The notes beneath the pieces are model-generated. The model was not told the DNA's origin. It worked only from the letters and a program-made list of their open reading frames with translations, and did not search any database. Below are positions 21,812 to 33,415 of a stretch of DNA of 64,000 nucleotides, one piece after another; position 1 is the first letter of the stretch; the number at the start of each line of letters is the position of its first letter. The position numbers and the translations under genes are program-made. This DNA comes from Leucaena leucocephala (Eukaryota > Streptophyta > Magnoliopsida > Fabales > Fabaceae). The stretch spans positions 15,607,001 through 15,671,000 of the forward strand of contig CM073558.1 in assembly GCA_037074615.1 (NCBI GenBank), written 5' to 3'.

Positions 21812-23760
21812 ACTTGCTTTGAATTCTTTCCTTTAGATAGAGAAATCAATAGAATACTTAGGTAAATTAAGAAGGCTAAGATCTTAAATCAAACTAGTGT
21901 TGTATCTATTCTTGAGCTTAGTTCTTCTGTTGAATTTGTTGTAGCTGAAATTGATTGTGCATCTGGTGCTATATTAGATAATCATTTTGTCATTGAGCAT
22001 GTTAATGAAGCTGAAACTCATAATCAGAATCATAATATTTAAAATGAGCAATATGGAGAGAATAACATGAATAATAGAAGAGCACGTAGGAGCATAAGAG
22101 AATTGACTTCTTCTCATGCAAACTTTTGATCCTTTTCATACTTGTCCTGCTTTTGATGTTAATTTTGAGTTGCAAGGTCTTTTGTTAAGTAACTTACCAA
22201 AATTTTATGGATTGGCAGGTGAAGATCATTTTAAGTACTTCAAGACTATGCAATGGGTTTGCTCATCCATGAAAGCTGTAGGTGCTAACATGGATGTTGT
22301 ACAGAGACAAGTATTCCACTTTAGACTTGAAGAAAAGGCAAATGAATGGTTTTATATGCTGCCATATCATACACCTTAAGCATTGGATTCCTGGAACAAC
22401 TTGAGGACTTCTTTACTAGAGAGATACTTTCCTACTTCAAAGACAACTATATTGAGGAAGGAGATTTTTGCTGCAAAATAGTATGATCAAGAATCTTTCC
22501 ATGAGTTTTGGGGAAGATTTCAAGAGCTGCTAGCTAGATGTCCATACCACCATATTCTAACTGAGCATTTGGTGCAGTATTTCCATTCAGAATTATGCTA
22601 TGCATGCAGAAAGAATTTGGCTGCAACTGTTGGAGGCTCCATTGATAATTTAACTCCAGATGAAGCATGAAACTTGATTGAGAAAATAGCAAGCAATGAC
22701 CAGCAGTATGGTGGCTATGATGCTAGGCAAGTCCATGAGGTTTTTGCAAGGCCTTCTCAAGATTATAATTGTTTATCTTCCCAAGCTGCTGCCATGAATG
22801 CTCAGATCAACAACGTAGCTGCTCAATTAGGAAATTCACATATTCAGAGCCAATACTCTCAAGCTCTTGTTGCTCCTAGTTATCAACTTTGCTATTCTCC
22901 TATGCATACCATTGTCAATTGCCCTACCCAATGTGAAGATGTATCATCTATCTATCAAGGCAAACAGAATCAATACCCATAAAGGAATCCATGCTTCAAC
23001 ACATATAATGAAGTATGGAGAGATCATTGGGCAGAATAGATTCAACAATGATAAGCAAGTGGTTGAGTCTGCTAGAGCTGTCAAAGTACCTTCTGCTACA
23101 AAGAATGATGTAATATCTTAGATAATGAAGAGTATTACTATGATGAATTCAAATATAAACTCCATCAATACAAATTTCTTCTCTAACTTTAGATCTACTG
23201 TGGAGAATAACCAAGAATAGCAGAGGCCAAATTTGCTGCATTCGAGAGTAAAATGTAACAATGGGAGACAAAAGCAGCAAATATGAATGGCTATGTATCA
23301 CAGCTAGCAAACTCAGTGAATGATGTCCAGTCATGAATTGGGGGAAATTTACCTTCAAACACAGTTGTTAACCCCAAATCTATAAATGTTATAAGCTTGA
23401 GAAGTGGGAAAATAATAGGGAAAGTAGATACAGTAGAGGATACAAAGGATAAGGATGAAATTAAGCAGCAGAACAGATCAGGAGCTGCAGAAGAGATTAG
23501 AGAAAAGCCTTCACTCATACTCAAATCAGAAAGTAGCAAAGAGCAGAATATGTTGCAGCAGAATATTGAGCAAACTACATTAAAGGAACGTGCACAATCA
23601 TCTGATGTGCTGGAAATAGTGGCTAGCTGGAAACAGTGGCTACTTCCAGCAGTGCAAATCAAAAACCAAGCAGAAATCAGAATAAGAAGGAGCATGAAGA
23701 TGCAGAACAGCACAGAGCATAACAGAAGGATAGAGAAGTAAGCCTTAAATACCTACCTTT
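21812..23760 (+). pseudogene. Athila-like gag pseudogene (element C)
   Basis: Structural protein of the retrotransposon particle. The N-terminal part (FPLDREINR-like, LRQIKKAKILNQ region) is degenerate. The core is readable at 22116-22680: PFHTCPAFDVNFELQG, LPKFYGLAGEDHFKYF, FHFRLEEKANEWFYMLP, stop at 22377-22379, SWNNLRTSLLERYFPTSK, LRKEIFAAK then a stop, FHEFWGRFQELLARCPYH and LVQYFHSEL. This order matches the plant Ty3 gag domain (retrotrans_gag family). A nucleocapsid-like stretch CYSPMHTIVNCPTQC follows at about 22890-22940, then a Lys/Glu-rich linker to about 23760. There is a frameshift near 22120 and at least four in-frame stops, so it is not functional. Confidence 0.75.
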
Positions 23761-23773
23761 CCCTAATGCATAC

Positions 23774-24690
23774 ATGTGTCCAAAGAAAGTTTTGAAAGAT
23801 AAACATGAACAAGATATTCTGAATCTATTAGGGAAATTAGAAGTTAACGTGCCACTTGTAGATCTGATTAGAAGTATACCCAAGTATAGAAAATTCATGA
23901 AAGAACTATGCAATAATAAAAGAATTTGCAAACCAAATGAAAGGGTTCAAGTAGGATCTAGTGTGTCAGGTTTGTTTAAGCCACAACTTCCTATTAAATG
24001 TGATGATCCATGTTCCTTTACAATCCCAATCACCATTGGTAAATTTTAGTGTGCTAGTGCTCTGTTAAATCTTGGTGTAGCCATCAATGTGATATTAAGT
24101 TCTATTTATACATCATTAGGCATAGGCATAGGCTCACTTAAGGAAACATCCATGATAGTACAACTTGCTGATCGAACAATTAGGAAACCTAAGGGATTGT
24201 TAGAGGATATATTGGTTAAGGTCAAAGACTTGATTATACATGCAGATTTTTATATCTTAGATATGTCACATGAGTCAAATTTATAAGGACCTATTATCTT
24301 AGGTTGGCTATTCCTTAGAATAGCCAACACTGTGATAAGTATGAAAAATGAGAGCATCACAATATAAGTGGGTGATAATGTCATAACTTTTAATGTCTAT
24401 GAAGTAATGAGATATCCATTTGAGGATTACTCACTGTTAGACTTAAGTACAATTGATGTATACATTGAAGAGGCTAAAGAGGAACATGAAAAGCATATGC
24501 TGAAATATGATAGAGTTGAATGTGAATTGCTTGAATATAAAATTTCTTCGTCTTATGTATTTTCTTTGGATAATAGTGGTGATGTGTCAAGTATTAACTA
24601 TATCTCAGTTGATAGCTTACTTTCCACCCTACAATCTTTTTCTTTATCTGTTACTAACTTTTTGAATGAAGGATTTGGAGAGAAATAGCA
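23774..24690 (+). pseudogene. Aspartic protease pseudogene (element C)
   Basis: It reads MCPKKVLKDKHEQD, the gag-protease linker, then LPIKCDDPCSFTIPITIG and the protease LLNLGVAINV. The catalytic Asp-Ser-Gly of the family has become Asn-Leu-Gly, so the enzyme would be dead even without the other damage. Later blocks are QLADRTIRKPKGLLEDILVK, ADFYILDMSHES and PIILGWLFL (normally ILGRPFL). There are stops after IGKF, after SNL and within the ITI.VGDNV stretch. A Glu-rich tail extends to about 24690. Confidence 0.7.
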
Positions 24691-24939
24691 AGATAAAATT
24701 ATAGGAGAACTAGTTGTTGGAACTCTCATTATAGGGACAGAACTGAACAACACATAACCTATGAGGACAGACTTGATAAAGCATGTTACAGCTCTGGAAA
24801 CTAAGAAGTTGGTTTCATCAATTGAGCAACCACCTGAGTTGGAACTCAAACCATTTCCTAGTAACCTTAAATATGTGTTTTTAGCTGGAAATAATACATT
24901 TCCTGTTATAATTGCTAACTCACTTTCTGTTTTGAGGAA

Positions 24940-25920
24940 GAAAGGCTGATTTCAGTTTTAAAAACACTTAAGAGAGCAATCGGATGGGCTCTAGCTGATA
25001 TACCTGGTATAGATGCATCTGTATGCACACATAAAATTCTGTTGAAGGAAGGAGCCAAGCCTATTAAACAGCAATAAAGAAGGTTAAACCCCTTAATATC
25101 TAATGTAGTTAAGAAAGAGGTAACTAAGCTGTTGAATGCTGGCATTATTTACCCAATTTTAGACAGTGAATGGGTAAGTTTAGTTCATGTTGTGCCAAAG
25201 AAAAGTGGAATAATTGTGGTAAGGAATGAAAAGAATGAACTAATCCCTACTCGAGTGCAGAATTCATGCAGAGTGTGTATTGATTATAGAAAATTAAATG
25301 ATGCAACTAGGAAGGATCATTTCCCTTTACCATTCATAAATCAAATACTAGAAAGACTTGCTGGGAAGTCCCATTACTGTTTTCTTGATGGTTTTTTAGG
25401 ATATTTTTAGGTTCCAATTGCATCGGGAGATCAAAAGAAAACCACATTCACGTGCATATTTGGTACCTATGCTTATAGGAGGATCCCTTTTGGTTTGTGC
25501 AATGCTCCTGGAACATTTCAAAGAGCTATGATGTCTATATTTAGTGAATTCTTGGAAAATAACATGGAGGTATTCATGAATGATTTTACAGTATATAGTA
25601 AGGACTTTGATGAATATTTAGAAAGTTTAGAAAAAATTCTAGTAAGATGCATTGAGAAAAAACTTGTATAAGGACTTTGATGAATGTTTTGAAAGTTTGG
25701 AAAAAAATCTATAAGATGTATTGAGAAAAAACTTGAACTGAATTTTGAAAAATGTCAGTTCATGGTAGATAAAGGCATAGTTCTAGGACATTTGATATCT
25801 AAAGATGGGATCATGGTAGATAAAGAAAAGATTGAGGTTATTTTTTCTCTTCCTTATCCCAAATATTTGAAGGAACTAAGGTAATTTCTAGGACATGCTA
25901 GATTCTATAGAAGGTTCATT
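24940..25920 (+). pseudogene. Reverse transcriptase pseudogene (element C)
   Basis: Motifs in Ty3/gypsy order: RRLNPLISNVVKKEV, GIIYPILDSEWVS, VPKKSGIIVV, RVCIDYRKLNDATRKDHFPL, LERLAGKSHYCFLDG, TTFTCIFGTYAYRRIPFGLC, NAPGTFQRAMM, then VFMNDFTVYSKDFDE. The catalytic motif is FMND (25573-25584) instead of F/YxDD; element D keeps FMDD, so an Asp has become Asn here. Stops occur at GYF* (near 25410) and in the 70-bp duplication at 25601-25740, which shifts the frame. RNase H follows after the SFLGHARFYRRFI-type connection region, itself interrupted near 25880. Confidence 0.8.
25601..25740 (+). repeat. 70-bp tandem duplication in RT of element C
   Basis: AGGACTTTGATGAAT occurs at 25601 and 25671, each followed by a near-copy of the next ~55 bp up to GAGAAAAAACTTG. 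Seventy is not a multiple of three and the second copy also lacks a base. Element D has this region once. Confidence 0.85.
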
Positions 25921-26420
25921 AGACTTTAGCAAGATTGCATCGTCACTTTCTAAACCCATGCAAAAAGATATAGAGTTCTATTTTAATGATACTTGCAAGA
26001 GAGCATTTGACACTATTAAAGCTATGATTATAACACCACTTATACTTGCTACACCTAATTGGCATTTAGATTTTGAGCTTTCATGTGATGCATAAAATGA
26101 AGCTGTAGGTGCAATGTTATGACAGAAAGATGGTAAGCTATCTAAAGTCATTTCAAAAGAACTACACTACCACAGAAAAAGAACTCTTTGCCCTTGTGTT
26201 TGCATTGGATAAATTTAAATCTTATCTTTTGAGTTTTAAAGTGATTATATACATTGATCATGCTGCTATTAAGTTCTTGTTTAAGAAGCCACAGTCCAAA
26301 CCTAGACTCTTGAGGTGGATACTGTTGATCCAAGAATTTGATGTGGAGATAAGGGATAAAAGTTAGAGCAGAAAATGTGGTAGCTGATCATTTGAGCAGG
26401 TTGCCTAAAAATACAAAGGG
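25921..26420 (+). pseudogene. RNase H pseudogene (element C)
   Basis: The segment starts DTCKRAFDTIKAMIITPLI, LATPNWHLDFELSCDA and then a stop, followed by the frame NYTTTEKELFALVFALDKF, KVIIYIDHAAIKFLF, KPRLLRWILLIQEFDVEIRD. Conserved acidic positions of Ty3 RNase H are partly kept (SCDA, the Glu of TEKEL, the Asp of IDHAA). A frameshift between the two halves and a stop before VVADHLSRLPK disable it. The VADHLSRLP block at about 26378-26408 is the usual RNase H end in this family. Confidence 0.75.
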
Positions 26421-26599
26421 AGTATTAGATTCTGACCTTATTTGTGATATATTTAGAGATTGTTCTGTTTCTGTAATTTCTGTAGTTACACCTTGGTACT
26501 GCCACATAGTGAATTATATTGTGACTAGTTTAATTTCACCTTCCTTATCTCATTTTCAGGGCCAGAAGATCAAGCATGAGCTAAAATTTTACATTTGGG

Positions 26600-27749
26600 A
26601 ACCACCCATTCTATGGAAAATATGCAAGGTCCAGTTGCAAGAAGGTGTGTGCGAAGTGAAGAAGTGGACAGCATTCTTACAGCTTGCCATTCTTCTGTTT
26701 GTGGAGGCCATTTCAATGCAAAAAAAAAACATCAAGGAAGATTCTTGATTATGGTTTTTATTGGCCACAATTATTCAAAGACTGCTATGAATTTTGCAAG
26801 GCTTGTGATAGGTGCCAACAGTTTGGTGGACTGACCAAAAGGCATGAAAGGCCTCAGCAACCTACACTATTTTGTGAGGTATTTGAAGTACGTGGCATTG
26901 GCTTCATAGGACAATTTCCACTATCTTTTGGATATACATATATTCTACTTGTTGTGGACTATATTTCAAGATGGGTAGAGACTATACCAACAAGGAAAGA
27001 TGATGTAGTAACAGTTTCTAAATTTCTCAAGTCGCACATCTTCTCAAGGTTTGGTGTGCCAAGAGCTATAGTGAGTGATCAAGGCTCTCATTTATGTAAT
27101 CAAATTTTAGGAAAGTTCTTTGCCAAGTTTGGGATCAAGCATAAGGTTTCCACCGCTTATCATCCCCAAAGGAATGGTCAAGCTGAAAATTCTAACAAAG
27201 TTATCAAGAAGATTATGGAGAGGATAGTAAGACCCTCAAGGAAGGATTGGAGTACAAGGTTAAATGAAGCTTTGTGGGCATACATAATAGCTCATAAAAC
27301 TCCACTTGAGATGTCCCCATACAGAATAGTCTATGGTAAATCATGCCATCTGCCATTGGAAGTTGAGTCACAAAGCATTCTGCATAGTCAAGGCTTGCAA
27401 CATGGATTTTGACACTGCTGGAGAAGAAATAATGTTACAGATTCAAGAGTTGGAAGAAATAAGACTAGATACTTATGAGAATTCTAGGATATACAAGGAA
27501 AGAGCTAAGTTTCTTTATGATAAACAGATTATGCGCAAGGAATTTCATGTTGGAGATAAGGTTATGAGATTTAAAGCTAGATATGCTTTCAAACCTGGAA
27601 AACTTGCTACAAGATGGGATGGTCCATATGTAGTGACCAAGGTGCATGACTACGGAACAATTCAATTAATGGATGAGGTAGATGGTACATCATTTTAGGT
27701 CAATGGCCACCTATTGAAGCTGTACAAGGAGAACTTCAAGCCCCCATGA
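26600..27749 (+). pseudogene. Integrase pseudogene (element C)
   Basis: Zinc-binding HHCC region: CHSSVCGGHF and, after a frameshift at an A-tract near 26719, CYEFCKACDRCQQFGG. The core opens as a 242-residue frame (26684-27412): PQQPTLFCEVFEV, GIGFIGQFPLSFGYTYILLVVDY, SRWVETIPTRKDD, SDQGSHL, KVSTAYHPQRNGQAENSNK, WSTRLNEALWAYIIAHKTPL, YGKSCHLPLEVE. The first catalytic Asp (IDFMGPF in element D) is Gly here (GIGFIGQF). The second Asp (SDQG) and the Glu (GQAENSNK) remain. A frameshift leads into the C-terminal part at 27333-27698 (GDKVMRFKARYAFKPGKLA, RWDGPYVVTKVHDYGTIQL), a stop, then VNGHLLKLYKENFKPP ending at 27749. No chromodomain is seen. Confidence 0.8.
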
Positions 27750-28220
27750 TGCTCAGGTCGCCTCCTTCCTTGTTTCCCCACTTACAATAGTCTATTTTAC
27801 ACTATTTTACTATATACTGGAGCTGATATTTGTTGATTAAGTGTGGGGGAGGAGACCAAATCAGTAATCGTAGGTAAAAATTAATAAGTGTATCTTGGAT
27901 TATGGATTTATTTTATCTTTATCACTTCATCCTTGCACATGTTTCATTACTTCTTCATATTGAGGACAATGTAGAATTTAAGTGTGGGGGAGTATGAACT
28001 TTAGCGTGAAAAATGGGTAAATAAAAATGAGATAACTGCTGAGATTCTATATTCTGGTCGCAACCTTGTGCTTTTATTATCGCGACTAATGTGGCATATA
28101 TGTCAGGTTTCATTTCTGTGAAAATTAGTCATGACTTTCGCATATTTTTGTCGCAACCTATTCTCTTTGTACAAAGTAGTCGTGATATATGAACATGTTT
28201 GTCGCAATCAGTAATTCTTA
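27750..28220 (+). other. 3' non-coding stub of element C
   Basis: It holds AAGTGTGGGGGAG near 27839 and 27983 and several GTCGCGAC-type palindromes at about 28050-28215. It is colinear with 450-860 of element A and ends abruptly at GTAATTCTTA. About 1.4 kb plus the 3' LTR are missing compared with element A. Confidence 0.75.
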
Positions 28221-28227
28221 TAAGAAT
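28214..28227. repeat. 14-bp palindrome at the tail-to-tail junction of C and D
   Basis: ATTCTTATAAGAAT is a perfect palindrome centred between 28220 and 28221. To its left is plus-strand element C; to its right is minus-strand element D (GCTAGGAAGGAGACAACCTG, reverse complement of the post-integrase region). Confidence 0.85.
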
Positions 28228-28251
28228 GCTAGGAAGGAGACAACCTGAACA

Positions 28252-29250
28252 TCATGGGGGCTTGAAGTTCTCTTCGTACAGCTTCAATAGATGGTTATTG
28301 ACGTGAAATGCTATACCATCTACCTCATCTATTAATTGAATTATCCCGTAGTCATGCACCTTGGTCACCACATATGGACCATCCCATCTTTCAGCAAGTT
28401 TTCCTGGTTTGAAAGCATATCTAGCTTTAAATCTGAGAACCTTATCTAACCTGAAATTCTTTATGCAGAATCTGTTTATCATAAAGAAACTTGGCTCTTT
28501 CCTTGTATATCCTAGAATTATCATAAGCATCTAGCCTTATTTCTTCCAACTCTTGAATCTATAACATTCTTTCTTCTCCAGCAATGTCAAAATCTATGTT
28601 GCAAGCCTTGACTGCCCAGAATGCTTTATGCTCAACTTCCACTGGCAGATGGCATGATTTACCATAGACCATTTTGTATGGGGACATATGAAGTGGAGTT
28701 TTATGAGCTGTTATGTATGCCCACAAAGCTTCATTTAACCTTATACTCCAATCCTTCCTTGAGGGTCTTACTATCCTCTCCAGAATCCTCTTGATAGCTT
28801 TGTTGGAACTTTCAGCTTGACCATTTGTTTGGGAATTATAAGCGATGGAAACCTTGTGCTTGATCCCAAACTTGGCAAATAACTTTTCTAAGATTTGATT
28901 ATAGAAATAAGAGCTTGATCACTCAATATAGCTCTTGGCACACTAAACCTTGAGAAGATGTGCGAATTGAGAAATTTAGAAACTGTTATTGCATCATCTT
29001 TCCTTATTGGTATAGCCTCCACCCATCTTGAAAGATAGTCCACAGCAAGTAGAATATATGTATATCCAAAAGATAGTGGAAATGGTCCCATGAAGTCAAT
29101 ATCCCATCCTTCAAACACCTCACAAAATAGCATAAGTTGTTGAGGCATTTTGTGCCTTTTGGTCAGTCCACCAAACCGTTGGCACCTATCACAAGCCTTA
29201 CAAATATAAGAATGCTATCCACTTCTTCACTTCGCACACACCTTCTTACA
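28252..29250 (-). pseudogene. Integrase pseudogene (element D)
   Basis: From high to low coordinate: CDRCQRFGGLTKRH, MPQQLMLFCEVFEGWDIDFMGPFPLSFG, LAVDYLSRWVEAIPIRKDD, FSRFSVPRAILSDQ, then a frameshift and several stops across the Glu-containing part, and at 28530-28252 the C-terminal RFKARYAFKPGKLAERWDGP, VVTKVHDYGIIQL, NNHLLKLYEENFKPP. The first two Asp of the DDE triad are visible (DFMGPF, SDQ). About 110 bp that in element C encode the HH part of the HHCC zinc finger are deleted near 29205. It is not functional. Confidence 0.75.
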
Positions 29251-29469
29251 ACTTGATCACTACATATTTTCTATAGAATAGGTGGTTCCCAAATATAAAA
29301 TTTTGCCTCATGCTTGATCTTCTGGCCCTGAAAATGAGATAAAGAATGTGAAATTAAACCAGTAACAATATAATTTACTATGTGACAGTTCTAAGGTGTA
29401 ACTATAGAAATTAAAGAAATAGAATAATCTCTAAATATATCACAAATAAGGTCAGAATCTAATACTCCC

Positions 29470-29950
29470 CTTGTATTTTCGAGCAACCTGCTCAAATGAT
29501 TAGCTACCACATTTTTTGCTCTAATTTATCCCTTATCTCCATATCAAATTCTTGGATCAACAGCATCCACCTCAAGAGTCTAGGTTTGGACTGTGGCTTC
29601 TTAAACAAGAACTTAACAGCAGCATGGTCAGTGTATATAATCACTTTAGAACTCAAAAGATAAGGTTTGAATTTATCCAATGCAAACACAATGGCAAAGA
29701 GTTCTTTTTTTGTGGTAGTGTAGTTCGTTTTAGCATTATCTAATGTCTTAGAGGCATATGAAATAACTTTAGACATCTTACCATCTTTTTATCCTAACAT
29801 TACACCTATAGCTTCATTTTATGCATCACATGAAAGCTCAAAATCTAAATGCCAATTAGGTGCAGCAAGTATAGGTGGTGTGATAAGCATAGCTTTAATA
29901 GTGTCAAATGCTCTCTTGCAAGTATCATGAAAACAGAATTCTATATCTTT
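29470..29950 (-). pseudogene. RNase H pseudogene (element D)
   Basis: The frame at 29776-29504 reads MSKVISYASKTLDNAKTNYT, TKKELFAIVFALDKFKPYLL, KVIIYTDHAAVKFLFKKPQS, RLLRWMLLIQEFDMEIRDK. It is better preserved than in C, with YASKTL intact. Upstream HDTCKRAFDTIKAMLI, LAAPNWHLDFELSCDA is separated by stops (29820-29950). The DHLSRLP end is degraded. Confidence 0.75.
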
Positions 29951-30890
29951 TTACATGAGTTTAGAAAGTGGAGATGCAATCTTGCTAAACTCTTTAATAA
30001 ACCTTCTATAGAATCTAGCATGTCCTAGAAATGACCTTAGTTCCTTTAAAGATTTGGGATAATGAAGAGAAGAAATAACCTTAATCTTAGCTTTATATAC
30101 TACAACAATCCCATCTTTAGATATTAAATGTCCTATAACTATGCCTTTATCTACCATGAAGTGATATTTTTAAAATTTAGTATAAGCTTTTTCTCAATGC
30201 ACCTTGCTAGAATTCTCTCCAAACTTTCTAAAACACTCATCAAAATCCTTACTATATACTATAAAATCATCCATGAATACCTCCATGTTGTTTTCCAAGA
30301 ATTTACTTAATATAGTCATTATAGCTCTTTGAAATGTTCGAGGAGCATTGCACAAGCCAAAAGGCATCCTCCTATAAGCAGAGGTACGAAATGGGCATGT
30401 GAATATGGTCTTCTCTTGATCTTCCAGTGCAAATGGAACCTGAAAATATCCTTAAAAACCATCAAGAAAACAGTAAGGGGATTTTCCAGCAAGTCTTTCT
30501 AGTATTTGATCTATGAATGGTAAAGGAAAATGATCCTTCCTAGTTGCATCATTCAATTTCCTATAATCAATACACACTATCCATGAATTCTGGACTCTAA
30601 TAGGGATAAGTTCATTATCTTCATTCCTTACCACAGTTATTCCACTTTTCTTTGGCATAATATGAACTGGACTTATCCATTCACTGTCTAAAATTGGGTA
30701 AATAATACCAATATTCAACAGCTTAGTTACCTTTTTCTTAACTACATTAGATATTAAGGGGTTTAACCTTCTTTGTTGCTGTTTAATAGGCTTGACTCCT
30801 TCTTTCAACAGAATTTTATGTGTGCATATAGATGCATCTATACCAGGTATATCAGCTAGAGCCCATCCGATTGCTCTCTTAAGTGTTTTT
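29951..30890 (-). pseudogene. Reverse transcriptase pseudogene (element D)
   Basis: The frame at 30808-30452 holds MKEGVKPIKQQQRRLNPLIS, GIIYPILDSEWISPVHIMPK, VCIDYRKLNDATRKDHFPLP, LERLAGKSPYCFLDGF followed by a stop. Then RRMPFGLCNAPRTFQRAI and VFMDDFIVYSKDFDECFES. FMDD at 30266-30277 is the intact catalytic motif. Further on are FMVDKGIVIGHLISKDGIVV and RSFLGHARFYRRFIKEFSK (30157-29951). Stops and a frameshift near 30165 inactivate it. The 70-bp duplication of element C is absent. Confidence 0.8.
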
Positions 30891-31090
30891 AAAACTAAAA
30901 CAAGCTTTTCTTCCTCAGAAAAAAAAGTGAGTTAGCAATTATAATAGGTAATGTATTATTTCCAGCTAAAAACACATTTAAGGTTACTAGGAAGTTATTT
31001 CAGTTCCAACTCAGATGGCTGGTCAATTAATGGAACTAACTTCTTAGTTTTGAGAGCTGTAACATGCTTTATCAAGTCTGTCCTCATAGG

Positions 31091-31830
31091 TTATGTGTTG
31101 TTCAATTGTGTCCCTATAATGAGAGTTCCAGCAACTAATTCTCCTTTAATTTTATCCTGCTGTTTCTCTCCAAATCCTTCATTCAAAAAGTTAGTAATAG
31201 ATAAAGAAAAAGATTGTAGGGTGGAAAGTAAGCTATCAACTGAGATATAGTTAATACTTGACACATGACCACTACTATCCAAAGAAAGAACAGAAGATGA
31301 AGAAATTTTAGATTCAATCAATTCACATTCAGCTCTATCATATTTCAGCATATGCTTTTCATGTTCCTCTTTAGCCTTTTCAATGTATGCATCAATTGCA
31401 CTTAAGCCTAATAGTGAGTAATCTTCAAATGAATGTCTCATTGCTTCATAGACATTAAAAGTTATGACATTATCACCCACATCCATTGTGATGCTCCCAT
31501 TTTTTATACTTATCACAGTGTTGGTTGTTATAAGTAATGACCTACCTAAAATAATAGGTCCCTCTAAATTTGACTCATGTGACATATCCAAGACATAAAA
31601 ATTTGTAGGTATAATCAAGTCTTTGACCTTAACTAATATATCATCTAATAGTCCCTCAAGTTTCCTAGTGGTTCGATCAGCAAGTTGTATTATCATGGAT
31701 GTTTCCTTAAGTGAGCCTGTGCCTATGCCTAATGATGTATAAATAGAAGTTGACATCACATTGATGGCTACACCAAGATCTAACAGAGCATTAGCACACT
31801 AAAATTTACTAATAGTGATTAGGATTGTAA
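31091..31830 (-). pseudogene. Aspartic protease pseudogene (element D)
   Basis: A 222-residue frame at 31759-31091 covers the protease C-terminal half and tail: SIYTSLGIGTGSLKETSMII, LADRTTRKLEGLLDDILVKV, PTNFYVLDMSHESN, PIILGRSLL, then a Glu-rich tail. Just upstream the active site reads LLDLGVAINV: the Asp is kept but DSG has become DLG. A stop separates it from the linker ORF at 31999-31799. Confidence 0.7.
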
Positions 31831-33415
31831 AGGAACCTGGATCATCACATTTAATAGGAAGTTGTGGCTTAAATAAGGCTGACACATTAGATCCTGCTTG
31901 AACCCTTTCATTTGGTTTGCAGATTCTTTTATTAGTGCAGAGTTCTTTCATGAATTTTCCATACTTGGGTATGCTTCTAATCAGATCTATAAGTGGCACA
32001 TTAACTTCTAATTTCCCTAAAAGATTTAGAATATCTTGTTCCTATCTATCTTTCAAAACCTTCTTGGGACACATGTATGCATTAGGGAAAGGTAGGTGTT
32101 TAATGCTTACTTCTCTGTCCTTCTGTTCTGTATCTTCATGCTCCTTCTTATTCTGATTTCTACTTGGTTTATGATTTGCATTACTGGAAGTAGCCACTAT
32201 TTTCAACACAGCAAATTATTGTGCAGCTTCCTTTAATATAGTTTGCTCAATATTCTACTGCAACATGTTATGCTCTTTGCTACTTTATGATTTGAGTATG
32301 GGTGAAAGCTTTTCTCCAATCTCTTCTGCAGCTCCAGATCTGTTATCCTACTCAATTTTGTCCTTATCCTTTGTATCCTCTACTGTATCTACTTTCCCTA
32401 CTATTTTCCTACTTCTCAAGCTTATAGCATTTATAGATTTGGGGTTAACAACTGTGTTTGAAGGAAAATTTCTCCCAATTTTGGCCTGGACATCATTCAC
32501 TGAGTTTGCTAGTTGTGATACATAGCCATTCATGTTTGGTGCTCTTGTCTCCTATTGTTCCATTTCACTCTAATGCAGCAAATTTGGCTTTTGTTGTTGC
32601 TTGGTTATTCTCCACAGTAGATCTCAAGTCCTTAAAGTTAGAGCAGAAATTTGTGTTGATGGAGTTTATATTTGAATTCATCACAGTAATACTTTTCATT
32701 ATCTTAGATATTCCATCGTTCTTTACAGTAGAAGGTACTTTGATAGCTCTAGAAGACTCAGCCACTTGCTTGTCATTGTTGAATCTATTCTGACCAAAAT
32801 TCCTGTCTCCACCTCCATCCCTCCATCTGAAATTATGATGATCTCTCCACCCTTCATTATATGTGTTGGAGTATGAATTTCTTTGTGGGTACTGATTATG
32901 TTTGCCTTGATAGATAGCTGATACATCTTCACATTACATAAGGCAATTGACAGTGGTGTGCATAGGAGAAAGTTGACAACTAGGAGCAACAAGAGCTTGA
33001 GAGTATGAGCTTTGAACATGTGAATTTCCCAATTGAGCAGCTAAGTTGTTGATCTAAGCATTCATGGCAGCAACTTGGGAGGATAAACTGTTATAATCTT
33101 GAGAGGGCCTTGTGGAAACTTCATGGACTTGCCTAGCATCATAACCCCAAACTGCTGATCATTGCTTGTTATTTTCTCAATCAGGTTTCATGCTTCATCT
33201 GGAGTTAAATCATCAATGGAGCCTGTAGTAGCTACATCCAAATTCTTTCTACATGCATAGTGCAATCTTGAGGGAAATACACCAAATGCTTAGTTAGAAT
33301 CTGGTGGTATAGACATTTAGCTAGCAGCTCTTGAAATCATCCCTTAAAACTCATGGAAAGATTCTTGATGATACTATTTTGTAGCAAAAATCTCCTTCCT
33401 TAATGTAGCTATCTT
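31831..33415 (-). pseudogene. gag and gag-protease linker remnant (element D)
   Basis: It reads from mid-gag (LRKEIFATK, then ESFHEF-like sequence) through ASNDQQ..., VHEVSTRPSQDY, a nucleocapsid-like stretch, MAESSRAIKVPSTVKNDGIS (32765), NGYVSQLANSVNDVQAKIGR (32533) to MPLIDLIRSIPKYGKFMKEL, CTNKRICKPNERVQAGS (31999). The gag N-terminus and first half of the core are absent because of the deletion at about 33416. Stops are frequent. Confidence 0.65.

Larger units (their letters stand above)
19657..28220 (+). mobile_element. Element C: decayed Athila-like Ty3/gypsy with full gag-pol order
   Basis: 5' LTR 19657-21099, tRNA-Asp primer site, palindrome-rich leader, then gag, protease, RT, RNase H and integrase in the Ty3/gypsy order, then ~470 bp of 3' non-coding DNA. 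The element breaks off at about 28220 without its own 3' LTR and is joined to the inverted element D. Many stops and frameshifts are present. It is the best reference here for the autonomous ancestor of A and B. Confidence 0.85.

Noticed and set aside
27750..28220. Possible env-like gene after integrase, as in some Athila elements
   Set aside because: No frame of useful length follows integrase in A, B or C; the region is non-coding with palindromes and purine tracts.
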